Shown here: positions 1 to 6,724 of the stretch, piece after piece | Layout of the letters: each line of letters begins with the position of its first letter | Position numbering within the stretch: the first letter of the stretch is position 1 | Assembly (NCBI GenBank): GCA_025936205.1 | Contig: JAICTU010000129.1 | Location: 1-19,232 of the forward strand | Reading direction: 5' to 3' | DNA from: Polyangiaceae bacterium | Lineage (GTDB): Bacteria; Myxococcota; Polyangia; Polyangiales; Polyangiaceae | Length of the DNA: 19,232 bases | Program-made: the position numbers and the translations under genes | Notes under the pieces: model-generated | Told to the model about the DNA's origin: nothing | What the model saw: the letters and a program-made list of their open reading frames with translations, nothing else | Databases searched by the model: none

Positions 1-551
1 CAGCGCCACTCGCGGGACACGCGCCGCACGCCCGAGGGGCGCTGGCTGGGCGCGCTGTCCGGCACGTCCGAGCCGCGCGGCGCCTTCACGGGGCCGCGGG
101 CAGTGACGGGGCCGCGGGCAGTGACGGGGCCGCGGGCAGTAACCTTGCGCACGACGCCCGTGCGCGGCTCCTCGCTCGGCCGGGCCGGCGCCACGCTCTC
201 CGGGGGCGCACTGGGCCGCGACATCAGGCTCGTCGGCAACTCGCTCGGCGACATCACGCTCGTCGGCAACTCGCTCGGCGACGCACCCCAGCGCGCGTCG
301 CGCCGGCTCGGTGCGGGCCGTGGCTCGGGCGGCAACACGGGCGGACGCGAGGGCTGCGCCCGCCACGGCTCGGAGGGCCGCTCCATCAGCTGCGTGTCCT
401 CGTCGTCCAGCGCGGCGCCTGACCGCGGGCCGCGGGGTGTCCCCGCCGGAGCCGGCGCGCGGAACAGCGAGGGCCAAGGCCGGCTGCTGCGCCCCTCTCT
501 GCTTTGTTGTGGCCCCCTGCTCTGCTGCGACATGAACGATGCGCGCTTCAT
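1..551 (-). CDS. Partial uncharacterised Pro/Ser/Arg-rich protein (N-terminal part, runs off left edge)
   Basis: The minus strand is open from ATG at 551 to the left edge, about 183 codons without a stop. Codon third positions are strongly G/C through most of the frame, as in neighbouring genes. No domain is recognised. The product is low-complexity, rich in Pro, Ser, Arg and Ala, with an acidic patch DDEDTQLMERP and two in-frame repeats (SELPTS(V/L)M twice, TARGPV three times). Such sequence usually forms a disordered N-terminal tail or linker, so the folded part probably lies beyond the edge. The start is uncertain: ATG 551 has GGAG only 2 nt upstream, ATG 533 has no Shine-Dalgarno, and a stop lies in frame at 606-608. 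A second minus frame starting at ATG 609 reads more like protein for its first ~30 codons, so a start-proximal frameshift is possible. No function is proposed. Confidence 0.6.
   Translation of the reverse strand, partial: MKRASFMSQQSRGPQQSREGRSSRPWPSLFRAPAPAGTPRGPRSGAALDDEDTQLMERPSEPWRAQPSRPPVLPPEPRPAPSRRDARWGASPSELPTSVMSPSELPTSLMSRPSAPPESVAPARPSEEPRTGVVRKVTARGPVTARGPVTARGPVKAPRGSDVPDSAPSQRPSGVRRVSREWR
91..144. repeat. Three tandem copies of an 18-bp unit, in frame
   Basis: Unit GGGCCGCGGGCAGTGACG occurs at 91-108 and 109-126 exactly, and at 127-144 with two changes at the end. Eighteen is a multiple of three. On the minus strand it encodes the hexapeptide TARGPV three times inside the partial gene at 1-551, so copy-number changes would keep the frame. 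Confidence 0.9.
221..280. repeat. Two tandem copies of a 30-bp unit, in frame
   Basis: Positions 221-250 and 251-280 are identical except for one base (227 G versus 257 C). On the minus strand the repeat encodes a ten-residue period containing SELPTS followed by V or L and M, within the partial Pro/Ser-rich gene. A recent slippage or unequal-crossover duplication is likely. Confidence 0.9.
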
Positions 552-667
552 CGCTCCACTTGTACCACACGCGTTGCAGCGAGTGTCTGCCCGTGCGCAC
601 GTGTTTCATGCGCGTTGCACCAGCGCTTGGATATTCAGCCCGAGCTACGCGCGAGGTGTGACGAGGT

Positions 668-694
668 GCGACCGCTCACTGCATCGACGGTCGC
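668..694. other. Inverted repeat GCGACCG-N13-CGGTCGC in the 552-792 intergenic stretch
   Basis: Perfect 7-bp arms lie at 668-674 and 688-694, 117 bp upstream of the start of the minus-strand gene at 551. The position suits an operator or a transcript hairpin. I could not place a convincing promoter next to it. The rest of 552-792 holds only the hairpin at 738-770. Confidence 0.4.
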
Positions 695-737
695 CCAGGT
701 TGACCCGTTCCGAGGCTATTTCTCGCGGCCTCGCAGC

Positions 738-770
738 AAGCGTTCCAGTCTCGAGCATCTGGTAACGCTT
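738..770 (-). terminator. Hairpin just downstream of the hybrid kinase gene (no U-tract)
   Basis: Arms AAGCGTT-CCAG (738-748) and CTGG-T-AACGCTT (759-770) pair with a single bulged base around a 10-nt loop. The hairpin starts about 22 nt past the stop codon of the minus-strand kinase gene. No run of T follows on that strand, so it may be a weak or factor-assisted terminator or a 3'-end stabiliser. Confidence 0.4.
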
Positions 771-792
771 CCCGAGCGAGCGGGCCCGAGGG

Positions 793-2712
793 CTACTTCA
801 CGCTGGAGTTCACCAGCGAGCTGAGCTGGACCGGGTCGAACGGCTTCTCCAGCCAGCGGTTGGGCACCTCATCCAGAAATCGCCGCGCGCGCGGCGTGAA
901 GGCCCCGCCCGTCAAGAACACGACCGCGCTCGCTTGCTCCGGCGCGTACTCGCAGAGCGCGCGATAGAAGTCGATCCCGCTCATCTCCGGCATCATCAGG
1001 TCGCACAAGATCACGTCGAAGCGCTCGCCACCGCGCACCAGGGCCAGCGCCTCGGCGGAGCGTTCGAGCCCGATCACCTCGTGGTCCGTGGCCAGCGAGC
1101 GGCTCACCACCTTGGCGACCAGCGGCTCGTCGTCCACGACCAGAATGCGGCCGCGGCGGCGCGCGCTGCTGCTGGACGGAGCGGAACGCACGCCCGCGGA
1201 CAGCGGCTCGCGCGCGAAGGGCAGCGCGATGCGGAAACACGTGCCCACGCCGATCTTGCTGTCGACGCTGATGTCACCGCCGAAGCTGGTCACGATGCGA
1301 TGGCAGATGGAGAGCCCGAGCCCGGTGCCCACTCCCACCGGCTTGGTAGTGACGAACGGCGTGAACAAGCGCTTCATCACATCGGGCGGAATGCCGGAGC
1401 CGGTGTCGCTGACCTCGACGACCACCCGCTCGCCCTGGATCGCCGTGCTGATGCGGATCTCGTTGCTGGCCGCGCGGTCTTCCGTCATGGCCTGGGCGGC
1501 GTTCATGATCAGGTTGAGAAATACCTGGCCCAGACGCGCTTCGCTGGCCTCGACCGGCGGAACACGAGCATACTGCTTCACCAGCCGCGCGCGGTGGCGG
1601 ATCTCGTTCCAGGCCATGCGCAGCGTGGACTCCATCACGTGCTCCACATCGACGGGGCCGGGTTGCTCGTCCTCGCCGCGCGAGAACACGCGCAGGTCGC
1701 GCACAATCTTGCGCACCCGGTCCGCGGCGTCGCGCGCATCGACCAGCTCCTCCTGAATGCGCAGCAAGCCCTGCAGCTCGCCGTGGTCGTCGAGCAGGTC
1801 TGACAGATCGCGCATGGCCAGGTCGACGTTGCCGATGATGGCAGCGAGCGGGTTGTTGATCTCGTGCGCGACCCCCGCAGACAGCGTCCCCACCGCCACC
1901 ATACGGTCGGCCACCAGCAGCTGCGCCTCCACCTTCTTGCGCTCGGTGACGTCGCGCATGATGCCCGCGAAGTGAGTCTTGCCGTCGGAAGCCCAGGTCC
2001 CGAGCGAGAGATCGATCGGGAACTCACTTCCGTCGCGCCGCCGGCCCATGACCTCCACGGTGCGACCCACCATGCGCGCCAGGCCAGACGTGAGGTACTG
2101 CTTCAGCCCGTGCGCATGCGCCTGCTGGAAACGCTCCGGCATCAGCTCGGTCAGCGATTTGCCGACCAGCTCGTCGCCGGGCCAGCCGAACATCTTCTCT
2201 GCGGCGGGATTCGCATAGGCAACGCAGCCCTCCTGGTCGGCCGCGACCACCCCCTCCGTGGCCGTCTCCATGATGGCGCGGAACCGGGCCTCGCTCGCGC
2301 TCCGCTCGCGCTCCCCTTCGCGCTGGAGGCGCCGCACCTGATACTCGCGCAGCTCCCGCTCGATGGCCGGAGCCAGGCGCACCAGGCGGCTCTTGGGCAT
2401 GAAGTCCGCCGCCCCGGCCTTCAGCGCGTGCACCGCGATGTCTTCTCCGATGGTGCCGGAGATGATGATCATCGGAATGTCGAGCCCGCTGCCCTTCAGC
2501 ACCTCCAGCGCGGCCAGGGCGCTGAAGGTGGGTAAGGAATAATCCGACAGCACGATGTCCCAGCCGCCCTCTTCGAGCGCCGCGCGCATGTCCGCCGCCG
2601 TCTCTACCCGGCGAGGTACGACATCGTAGCCTCCGCGGCGCAGCTCGAGCAGCAACAGCTCGGCATCGATCTCGGAATCCTCAACGATCAGGGCTTGTAG
2701 TCGCTTCGCCAT
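793..2712 (-). CDS. Cytosolic hybrid sensor histidine kinase, receiver-PAS-HisKA-HATPase-receiver
   Basis: 639 residues from the chosen start. An N-terminal receiver (about 5-120) has ED at 11-12, phospho-Asp D57 in VLSDYSLP and Lys107. A PAS domain follows (about 141-258). The dimerisation/phosphotransfer domain carries H283 in GVAHEINNPL. The ATPase domain has the N-box (LGQVFLNLIMNAAQAM), DTGSGIP and GTGLGLSI. A second receiver has DD, phospho-Asp D571 in CDLMMPEMSG and a KPF lysine. No membrane segment or signal peptide is present, so input is intracellular, probably phosphorylation of the first receiver plus PAS ligand or partner binding. The family autophosphorylates on His and passes phosphate to Asp. 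The start at 2712 is chosen because the receiver begins at once with MAKRLQALIVEDSE; the frame extends to 2778 with unrelated residues. The core is closely related to the kinase at 16566-18644. Confidence 0.93.
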   Translation of the reverse strand: MAKRLQALIVEDSEIDAELLLLELRRGGYDVVPRRVETAADMRAALEEGGWDIVLSDYSLPTFSALAALEVLKGSGLDIPMIIISGTIGEDIAVHALKAGAADFMPKSRLVRLAPAIERELREYQVRRLQREGERERSASEARFRAIMETATEGVVAADQEGCVAYANPAAEKMFGWPGDELVGKSLTELMPERFQQAHAHGLKQYLTSGLARMVGRTVEVMGRRRDGSEFPIDLSLGTWASDGKTHFAGIMRDVTERKKVEAQLLVADRMVAVGTLSAGVAHEINNPLAAIIGNVDLAMRDLSDLLDDHGELQGLLRIQEELVDARDAADRVRKIVRDLRVFSRGEDEQPGPVDVEHVMESTLRMAWNEIRHRARLVKQYARVPPVEASEARLGQVFLNLIMNAAQAMTEDRAASNEIRISTAIQGERVVVEVSDTGSGIPPDVMKRLFTPFVTTKPVGVGTGLGLSICHRIVTSFGGDISVDSKIGVGTCFRIALPFAREPLSAGVRSAPSSSSARRRGRILVVDDEPLVAKVVSRSLATDHEVIGLERSAEALALVRGGERFDVILCDLMMPEMSGIDFYRALCEYAPEQASAVVFLTGGAFTPRARRFLDEVPNRWLEKPFDPVQLSSLVNSSVK

Positions 2713-2780
2713 CCTGGGGGTGCGCTTCGGGTATGGAAAGGGGAAGAGCCTCGCTCGGGTTGCGGGGTGCGCCCGCACTC

Positions 2781-2836
2781 ATTCTATCGCTGGGCAGCGC
2801 CATCGCCCCTGACCCCCCGACTACGACCTGCCCAGC
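2781..2836 (-). promoter_or_regulatory. Candidate -10 with adjoining 9-bp inverted repeat upstream of the hybrid kinase
   Basis: On the minus strand TAGAAT (2786-2781) resembles a sigma70 -10 and would start transcription near 2774, giving a leader of about 60 nt to the ATG at 2712. Just upstream lies a perfect inverted repeat, GCTGGGCAG (2789-2797) and CTGCCCAGC (2828-2836), with a 30-nt spacer. No good -35 is seen 16-18 bp from the -10. The repeat could be an operator, or a terminator stem for the kinase gene ending at 2861. Confidence 0.35.
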
Positions 2837-2860
2837 AGCTACTTTGCCGAAAACTGCCCT

Positions 2861-4300
2861 TCAGCTCAATTGCTCCCCCAGCGTGAAATAAAACGTTGCA
2901 CCGTGGTCCACCACGGCCTCCGCCCACACTCTCCCCCCATGTCGATTCACGATGCGCTGCACGGTAGCCAAACCGACCCCATTGCCGCCAAACTCCCGGC
3001 GCGAGTGCAAGGTTTCGAATACCGAAAAAAGCTTCCCGGAATGGGCCATGTCAAAGCCCGTGCCGTTGTCTCTGACGAAGTACACATTGGTGCCACGCTC
3101 CGAGCTCTGCCCCACCACGATCTCGGCGTGCTCGCGGCGGCGCGTGAACTTCCACGAATTGCCGAGCAGGTTCTGCAACACTGCGCCGAACAGGCGCGGG
3201 TCGCCCTGCGCGCGCAGCCCCGGCTGGATCTCGAAGGAAACGCGGCGATCCGGCTCCGTCTCCCGCAGGTGCGCTGCCACCCGTCGCGCCAGATCCGTCA
3301 AATCCACGTCGCTGCTGCGCAGCTCCCCGCGCGACAGCTTGGATAGCGAGAGCAGCGAGTCGATCAGCGTCGCCATCCGTTGCGCCGACTGGCGCACGTT
3401 GCACAGGTGCGACTTGTTGACGTCGTCGAGCGCGGCGCCGCAGTCCTCGAGCAAGGCCTGGGTGAAGCCGTCGATGCTGCGCAGTGGAGCGAGCAGCTCA
3501 TCCGCCAGCGCGCGCGTCAGCGACTCCAGCTGGCGGTTGGCCGCTTCGGTGGCCTCGCGTGCGACGGAGAGCCCCTCACTGGCTCGCTTCTCCCGCGTCA
3601 CGTCGGTGGCGATGCTGCACAGCGCATAGGGCCCCTGCCCCGGCTCGATCAGCGGCAGCTCCAGCGAACGATACCAGCGCGGTCCCTCCGCCGTCTGATA
3701 CACCTTCTCGACCTCGACGGGCACTTGTCCCTCCAGCACGCGCGCGTCGTCTCGCTGCAGCATGTTGGCGTTGGGGCCCTCCACGAACTCGTGCACGGTC
3801 TTCCCGAGCGCTCGCACTTCGCTCACGCCGAACAGCTTCTCGAACGGGCCGTTCACGAACAGGAAGCGCCCCCCGGCGTCCTTCAGCGATACCAGCGCGC
3901 CGGTGGCGTCGAGCAGCAACTTGAGCTGGGCTCGCGCACTGCTCAACTCCGGAGCGGCGCGGGTCAGCGCCTCGCTCAAGCCGAGCAGGCGCGCGCTCGC
4001 CCGGTGCCCGCGCAGCGCCATCTCGAACACGGAGAGCCCTTCATGGAAGAACTGCTCGCCGCGCGTCAGCACCTCCTCCACGTCGGCGCCGGGCGCGCAG
4101 GCGAGCGCGCGCAGAGCCGCGTGATGGATCTCCGAGAACTGCAGCAGACTCAGGCCCTCATGAGCGGCGCGGCGCCCGAAGTCGTAGGCAGCCTGCAGCG
4201 CAAACTCGTCCGCGCCGGCGCTCAGATACGCTTCCAGCGCGGTCTTGTAGTCTCTGAAGGCACAGTCCTTGATGGCGGGCCGCCGGGTAGCGTCAGTCAT
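2861..4300 (-). CDS. RsbU_N-PAS-histidine-kinase-like protein lacking the phospho-acceptor histidine
   Basis: 479 residues, cytosolic. Residues about 10-108 resemble the N-terminal domain of RsbU-type phosphatases (all-helical partner-binding; FFHEGLSVFEMALRG is characteristic). A PAS domain spans about 125-238. The dimerisation region is of the phytochrome-kinase type, with APLRSIDGFTQALLED. Where this family has SHDLRAPL, this protein has ADELLAPL, so the His is Asp (D267, codon GAT at 3502-3500). The ATPase domain looks intact: N-box QNLLGNSWKFTRR, DNGTGFD, GNGVGLATVQRIV. It probably binds ATP but cannot autophosphorylate on the usual His. Start MTDATRR at 4300 is chosen because it has an upstream AGG and an ATGA overlap with the small gene before it. 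It may work as a scaffold, allosteric partner or heterodimer subunit (inference). Confidence 0.88.
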   Translation of the reverse strand: MTDATRRPAIKDCAFRDYKTALEAYLSAGADEFALQAAYDFGRRAAHEGLSLLQFSEIHHAALRALACAPGADVEEVLTRGEQFFHEGLSVFEMALRGHRASARLLGLSEALTRAAPELSSARAQLKLLLDATGALVSLKDAGGRFLFVNGPFEKLFGVSEVRALGKTVHEFVEGPNANMLQRDDARVLEGQVPVEVEKVYQTAEGPRWYRSLELPLIEPGQGPYALCSIATDVTREKRASEGLSVAREATEAANRQLESLTRALADELLAPLRSIDGFTQALLEDCGAALDDVNKSHLCNVRQSAQRMATLIDSLLSLSKLSRGELRSSDVDLTDLARRVAAHLRETEPDRRVSFEIQPGLRAQGDPRLFGAVLQNLLGNSWKFTRRREHAEIVVGQSSERGTNVYFVRDNGTGFDMAHSGKLFSVFETLHSRREFGGNGVGLATVQRIVNRHGGRVWAEAVVDHGATFYFTLGEQLS

Positions 4301-4461
4301 GCCGCGACCTGCCTGCGTTCGACCGCTACGCTCATGCAACTAGCGAACGCTGGCACGCGTTCCCGATCCAACGCGTTGTCGCAAACGTCGCAAATTACTA
4401 CGATGTTGCCGCATTCTGCGCAGCTGGAACCTGTCCCCGGCTTGGCTTCGATCGTGAGCAT
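4297..4461 (-). CDS. Small four-cysteine (zinc-ribbon-like) protein coupled to the degenerate kinase
   Basis: 54 residues from ATG 4461, which is preceded by the purine-rich AGGGGGGAGC. The protein holds CAEC-N6-CDVC (C14, C17, C24, C27), the spacing of a small zinc knuckle or rubredoxin-like site, plus one further Cys (C42). The stop overlaps the start of the downstream kinase gene as ATGA (4300-4297), the classic arrangement for translational coupling, so the two products are probably made together. The frame stays open upstream to 5031, but that part is antisense to the divergent regulator gene and shows no protein-like sequence, so I use the internal ATG. I do not recognise the family. 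A metal- or redox-sensing partner of the kinase is possible (inference). Confidence 0.6.
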   Translation of the reverse strand: MLTIEAKPGTGSSCAECGNIVVICDVCDNALDRERVPAFASCMSVAVERRQVAA

Positions 4462-4944
4462 GCTCCCCCCCTGTCCGGTTGATCCGGGCGGCTCTCGATC
4501 CATCGGATCCGAACCGCCCTGAGCGCGAGCCTCCATCAGCCCCATCGAATCGGGTGCGAGCGGTCCTCGTGACAGCCCCGCAGCAACAGCCCCGATCCAT
4601 TCGCGCGCGCCCCGCGTCGACGTTCTATCCCAGAACACCAGAACTAGCACCAATCGCGGCGAAGTCACTTCTGCCACGATACTTTCACATGCGCGTGCGC
4701 TACCGCAACCGGCACTGTGCGCGCAGGTGGGAGACCTTCGGCTGGAAGCCAGCAGCCAGCGACTGCCTCGCTCGGCGCGCGGCGCCACCGTCCACATTAG
4801 TGACGCAATGTCTATCTTGACAGACTTTGCGACCCTGAATAGGCTGCATTTCTGCCGTTTGCCGCCGCTGGATTCACGCATCTGGCGGGAACTCATCGTG
4901 TGGGGGCTTCCCCGCAATCTGCATTCCCCGACCCGGGCACGGCG
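4462..4944. other. Divergent intergenic region between the degenerate kinase operon and the atypical regulator
   Basis: 483 bp with no convincing gene. It must hold the promoters for both directions. A strong plus-strand promoter is visible at 4817-4845. For the minus strand the best -10 is TAGAAC near 4627-4622, without a good -35, so that promoter is not resolved. Confidence 0.6.
4817..4845 (+). promoter_or_regulatory. Vegetative sigma70/sigmaA-type promoter for the OmpR-type regulator
   Basis: TTGACA (4817-4822), a 17-bp spacer, then TAGGCT (4840-4845). The -35 is perfect. The -10 keeps the first TA and final T, which is common in GC-rich genomes. Initiation near 4852 would give a leader of about 90 nt before the ATG at 4945. 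Confidence 0.7.
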
Positions 4945-5745
4945 ATGGAGGTACGCGTGCTGGTCGCAATCATCGGAGGCCGAGACAAGGACGAGGAACA
5001 TCTGGCGCGCATCGCCGCTTCGGCGGGCCACCAGCTCGAGTTCTACCGGGCGGGCCCCGCCGGCAATGACGTGAAGCCACGCGCCCTGGTCTTCGAGGCC
5101 CAGGATCGCCCCGACCTGGCCGTGGGCGCCCTGCGCGCGGTGCGCCAGGACCCCTACTTTGACACCGTCGGCGCCCTGATCGCGCTGAACGCCAACCGCG
5201 CGAGCGCGGGCGATCTACCCGGCGAGTTCGACGACTTCGTGTTCCATCCCTACACTGGAGAGGAGCTGCAGCTTCGCCTGCGCGCGCTGGACCGCCGCCG
5301 CTCTCCGCTCGAGCTGCGCGCGCGTGCGGCGCGCTCGGAGCCGATCGAGGGCATCCAGGTGGAGAGCGCCAGTCGCACGCTCTACGTCGCTGGGCGCGCC
5401 GTGCAGCTCACGGCGCGCGAGTTCGCGCTGTTCACGCACCTGTGCCAGTGGCGCGGCCGCGTGCTCTCGCGCGAGCAGCTGCTGACCTCGGTCTGGGGCA
5501 GCCGCTACTCGGGCGGGCGGCGCACCGTCGACATCCACGTGCGCCGCTTGCGCGCCAAGCTGGGCAGCGCGCTGCCGATCGAGACGGTCCGCGGCTCCGG
5601 CTATCGTCTGCGCGGCCCTGGGGAGAGCCCCGGCTCCGGTGATGGCAGCGTTTTGTCCGGCGGCTCTCGCTCCTGCAGCCCTGTGCTCGACGACCAGCCG
5701 ATCTCCGCCGCCGTCTTCGCGCCGACTCTCAGCTCCGCGAGCTGA
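4945..5745 (+). CDS. OmpR/PhoB-type transcription regulator with a degenerate receiver domain
   Basis: 266 residues. The C-terminal half (about 130-225) is a typical winged helix: VQLTAREFALFTHLCQ, LLTSVWG, RTVDIHVRRLRAKLG, then IETVRGSGYRLRG, so it binds DNA. The N-terminal half (about 1-118) has the receiver pattern but not the catalytic residues. The acidic pair after strand 1 reads GG (VAIIGGRD). The phospho-Asp position in VLLD is Glu51 (LVFEAQ). The Thr after strand 4 is Asn (IALNA) and the KPF lysine is His (FHPYTGEEL). It is therefore unlikely to be phosphorylated and may be always active or controlled by ligand or partner. ATG 4945 is chosen because strand 1 starts there; a GTG at 4900 would add 15 residues. 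The Ser/Gly-rich tail after about residue 227 overlaps the convergent protease gene. Confidence 0.88.
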   Translation: MEVRVLVAIIGGRDKDEEHLARIAASAGHQLEFYRAGPAGNDVKPRALVFEAQDRPDLAVGALRAVRQDPYFDTVGALIALNANRASAGDLPGEFDDFVFHPYTGEELQLRLRALDRRRSPLELRARAARSEPIEGIQVESASRTLYVAGRAVQLTAREFALFTHLCQWRGRVLSREQLLTSVWGSRYSGGRRTVDIHVRRLRAKLGSALPIETVRGSGYRLRGPGESPGSGDGSVLSGGSRSCSPVLDDQPISAAVFAPTLSSAS

Positions 5746-6482
5746 CTCGGCGGTTCCTCGCGGCCCGGCTGGATCACGCGGCCGCGCGCCATCACCTCCA
5801 CGCTGCGCTGCGGGAACTGCGGGACCAGCTCCGGCTCCCCGAGGCCGTCGGGGAGCTCGGCGAGCCCGTCCGGCCCATAGCGGTCGCTGGCGCCGAGCAG
5901 GTGAAACAGCTCGTGCGCGACCACGAACAGACCGAAGTCGGCGCTGTCTTCGCGCAGCTCCAGGCTGGTCACGGCGACGCGTCCGCCCTCCTCCCCCAGC
6001 CCCTCCACCAGCGACCAGCGTGCACTGTGAGGTTCGGAGAGCCGTAGGTAGACTTTGCCGTCAAACTCGTTCCCGCCGCCCACACCTGCAGCGCGGTCGC
6101 AGCGGCGCGCATAGGCGCCGAGCGACAGCGAAAGGGTCAGGGCCTGCCACAGCGACGGCTGATCCGCGGCCACCGGCGGCGGGCTCGGCTCCGGCACGGG
6201 ACCGAACTGCTGAAAGCGGATGGGGCGGAATGTGCCGCCGTAGCGCGCGAACTCGTCCTCCAGCTGCTGCTCCAGGGGCTCGACGTGCTGCTGCAGCCGC
6301 TCCAGCGCGGCCGGCCCGAGCTGGTCCTCGGCGAGCAACACCAACGCCACCTGCAGCGGGCGCTGCCACTCGCGCCGTGCGCTGCGCCGCCGGTGGTCGC
6401 GAGCGGCATATGCCAGCACCCCCAGCAGCACCAGCGAGAGCACGCTGACGCGCGCGTAGTAAAATCGCTTGCTGCCGCTCAC
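5601..6482 (-). CDS. Membrane-anchored metzincin-like zinc metalloprotease
   Basis: 293 residues from GTG 6482, which has AGGTAGGGA just upstream. One hydrophobic segment near the N-terminus (about 12-27) after basic residues suggests a signal anchor, placing the body in the periplasm or outside. The active-site motif is VVAHELFHLLGASDRYG: H190, E191, H194, then GxxD with D200, which fits HExxHxxGxxD of metzincins with Asp as third zinc ligand. M231 in VEVMARGR is a candidate Met-turn. ELRVGAKTAAEIGW near the C-terminus looks like the end of the fold. The following Pro/Glu-rich tail is antisense to the end of the regulator gene at 4945-5745, over 145 bp. The substrate is unknown. Without a catalytic-domain alignment I cannot name the peptidase family. 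Confidence 0.75.
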   Translation of the reverse strand: MSGSKRFYYARVSVLSLVLLGVLAYAARDHRRRSARREWQRPLQVALVLLAEDQLGPAALERLQQHVEPLEQQLEDEFARYGGTFRPIRFQQFGPVPEPSPPPVAADQPSLWQALTLSLSLGAYARRCDRAAGVGGGNEFDGKVYLRLSEPHSARWSLVEGLGEEGGRVAVTSLELREDSADFGLFVVAHELFHLLGASDRYGPDGLAELPDGLGEPELVPQFPQRSVEVMARGRVIQPGREEPPSQLAELRVGAKTAAEIGWSSSTGLQEREPPDKTLPSPEPGLSPGPRRR

Positions 6483-6485
6483 TCC

Positions 6486-6711
6486 CTACCTGGGAGGAGT
6501 CTGGATCAGCGCTCGCGGCTCGGCCATGTCCGTGAAGGTGAGCGCTCCCGCCGCCGCGAGACGCTCACCGATCCGGCGCGCCAGGTCGCATACTCCAGTC
6601 GACCGGGAGGCGCCCGGCGAGCCGCTCTTCGATGGCGCGAGCCAGGTCCAGAAACGTTCGCCCCTCCAGGCCTCGCGCGAGGCCGGCTGTTGCCTTCGCC
6701 CGGGGCTGCCG
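6486..6711 (-). pseudogene. Possible frameshifted short gene just upstream of the metalloprotease gene
   Basis: Two minus-strand frames with G/C-rich third positions and protein-like sequence follow one another. One (open 6711-6565) contains RTFLDLARAIEERLAGRLP. The other ends at the TAG at 6488-6486, three bases before the protease GTG, and contains CDLARRIGERLAAAGALTF. They could be joined by a single frameshift near 6590. Neither has a good start codon. It may be a decayed gene, a sequencing error, or chance in GC-rich DNA. No homology is recognised. Confidence 0.2.
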
Positions 6712-6724
6712 CTAAGGCTGAGCT

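Noticed and set aside
103..765. 220-codon plus-strand frame at the left edge
   Set aside because: Arg/Ser/Gly-rich shadow. The minus frame has better third-position bias and in-frame repeat units that read sensibly.
4462..5031. N-terminal extension of the small Cys protein to 244 residues
   Set aside because: It covers the strong promoter and the start of the divergent regulator and shows no protein-like sequence. An internal ATG with a good leader explains the gene.
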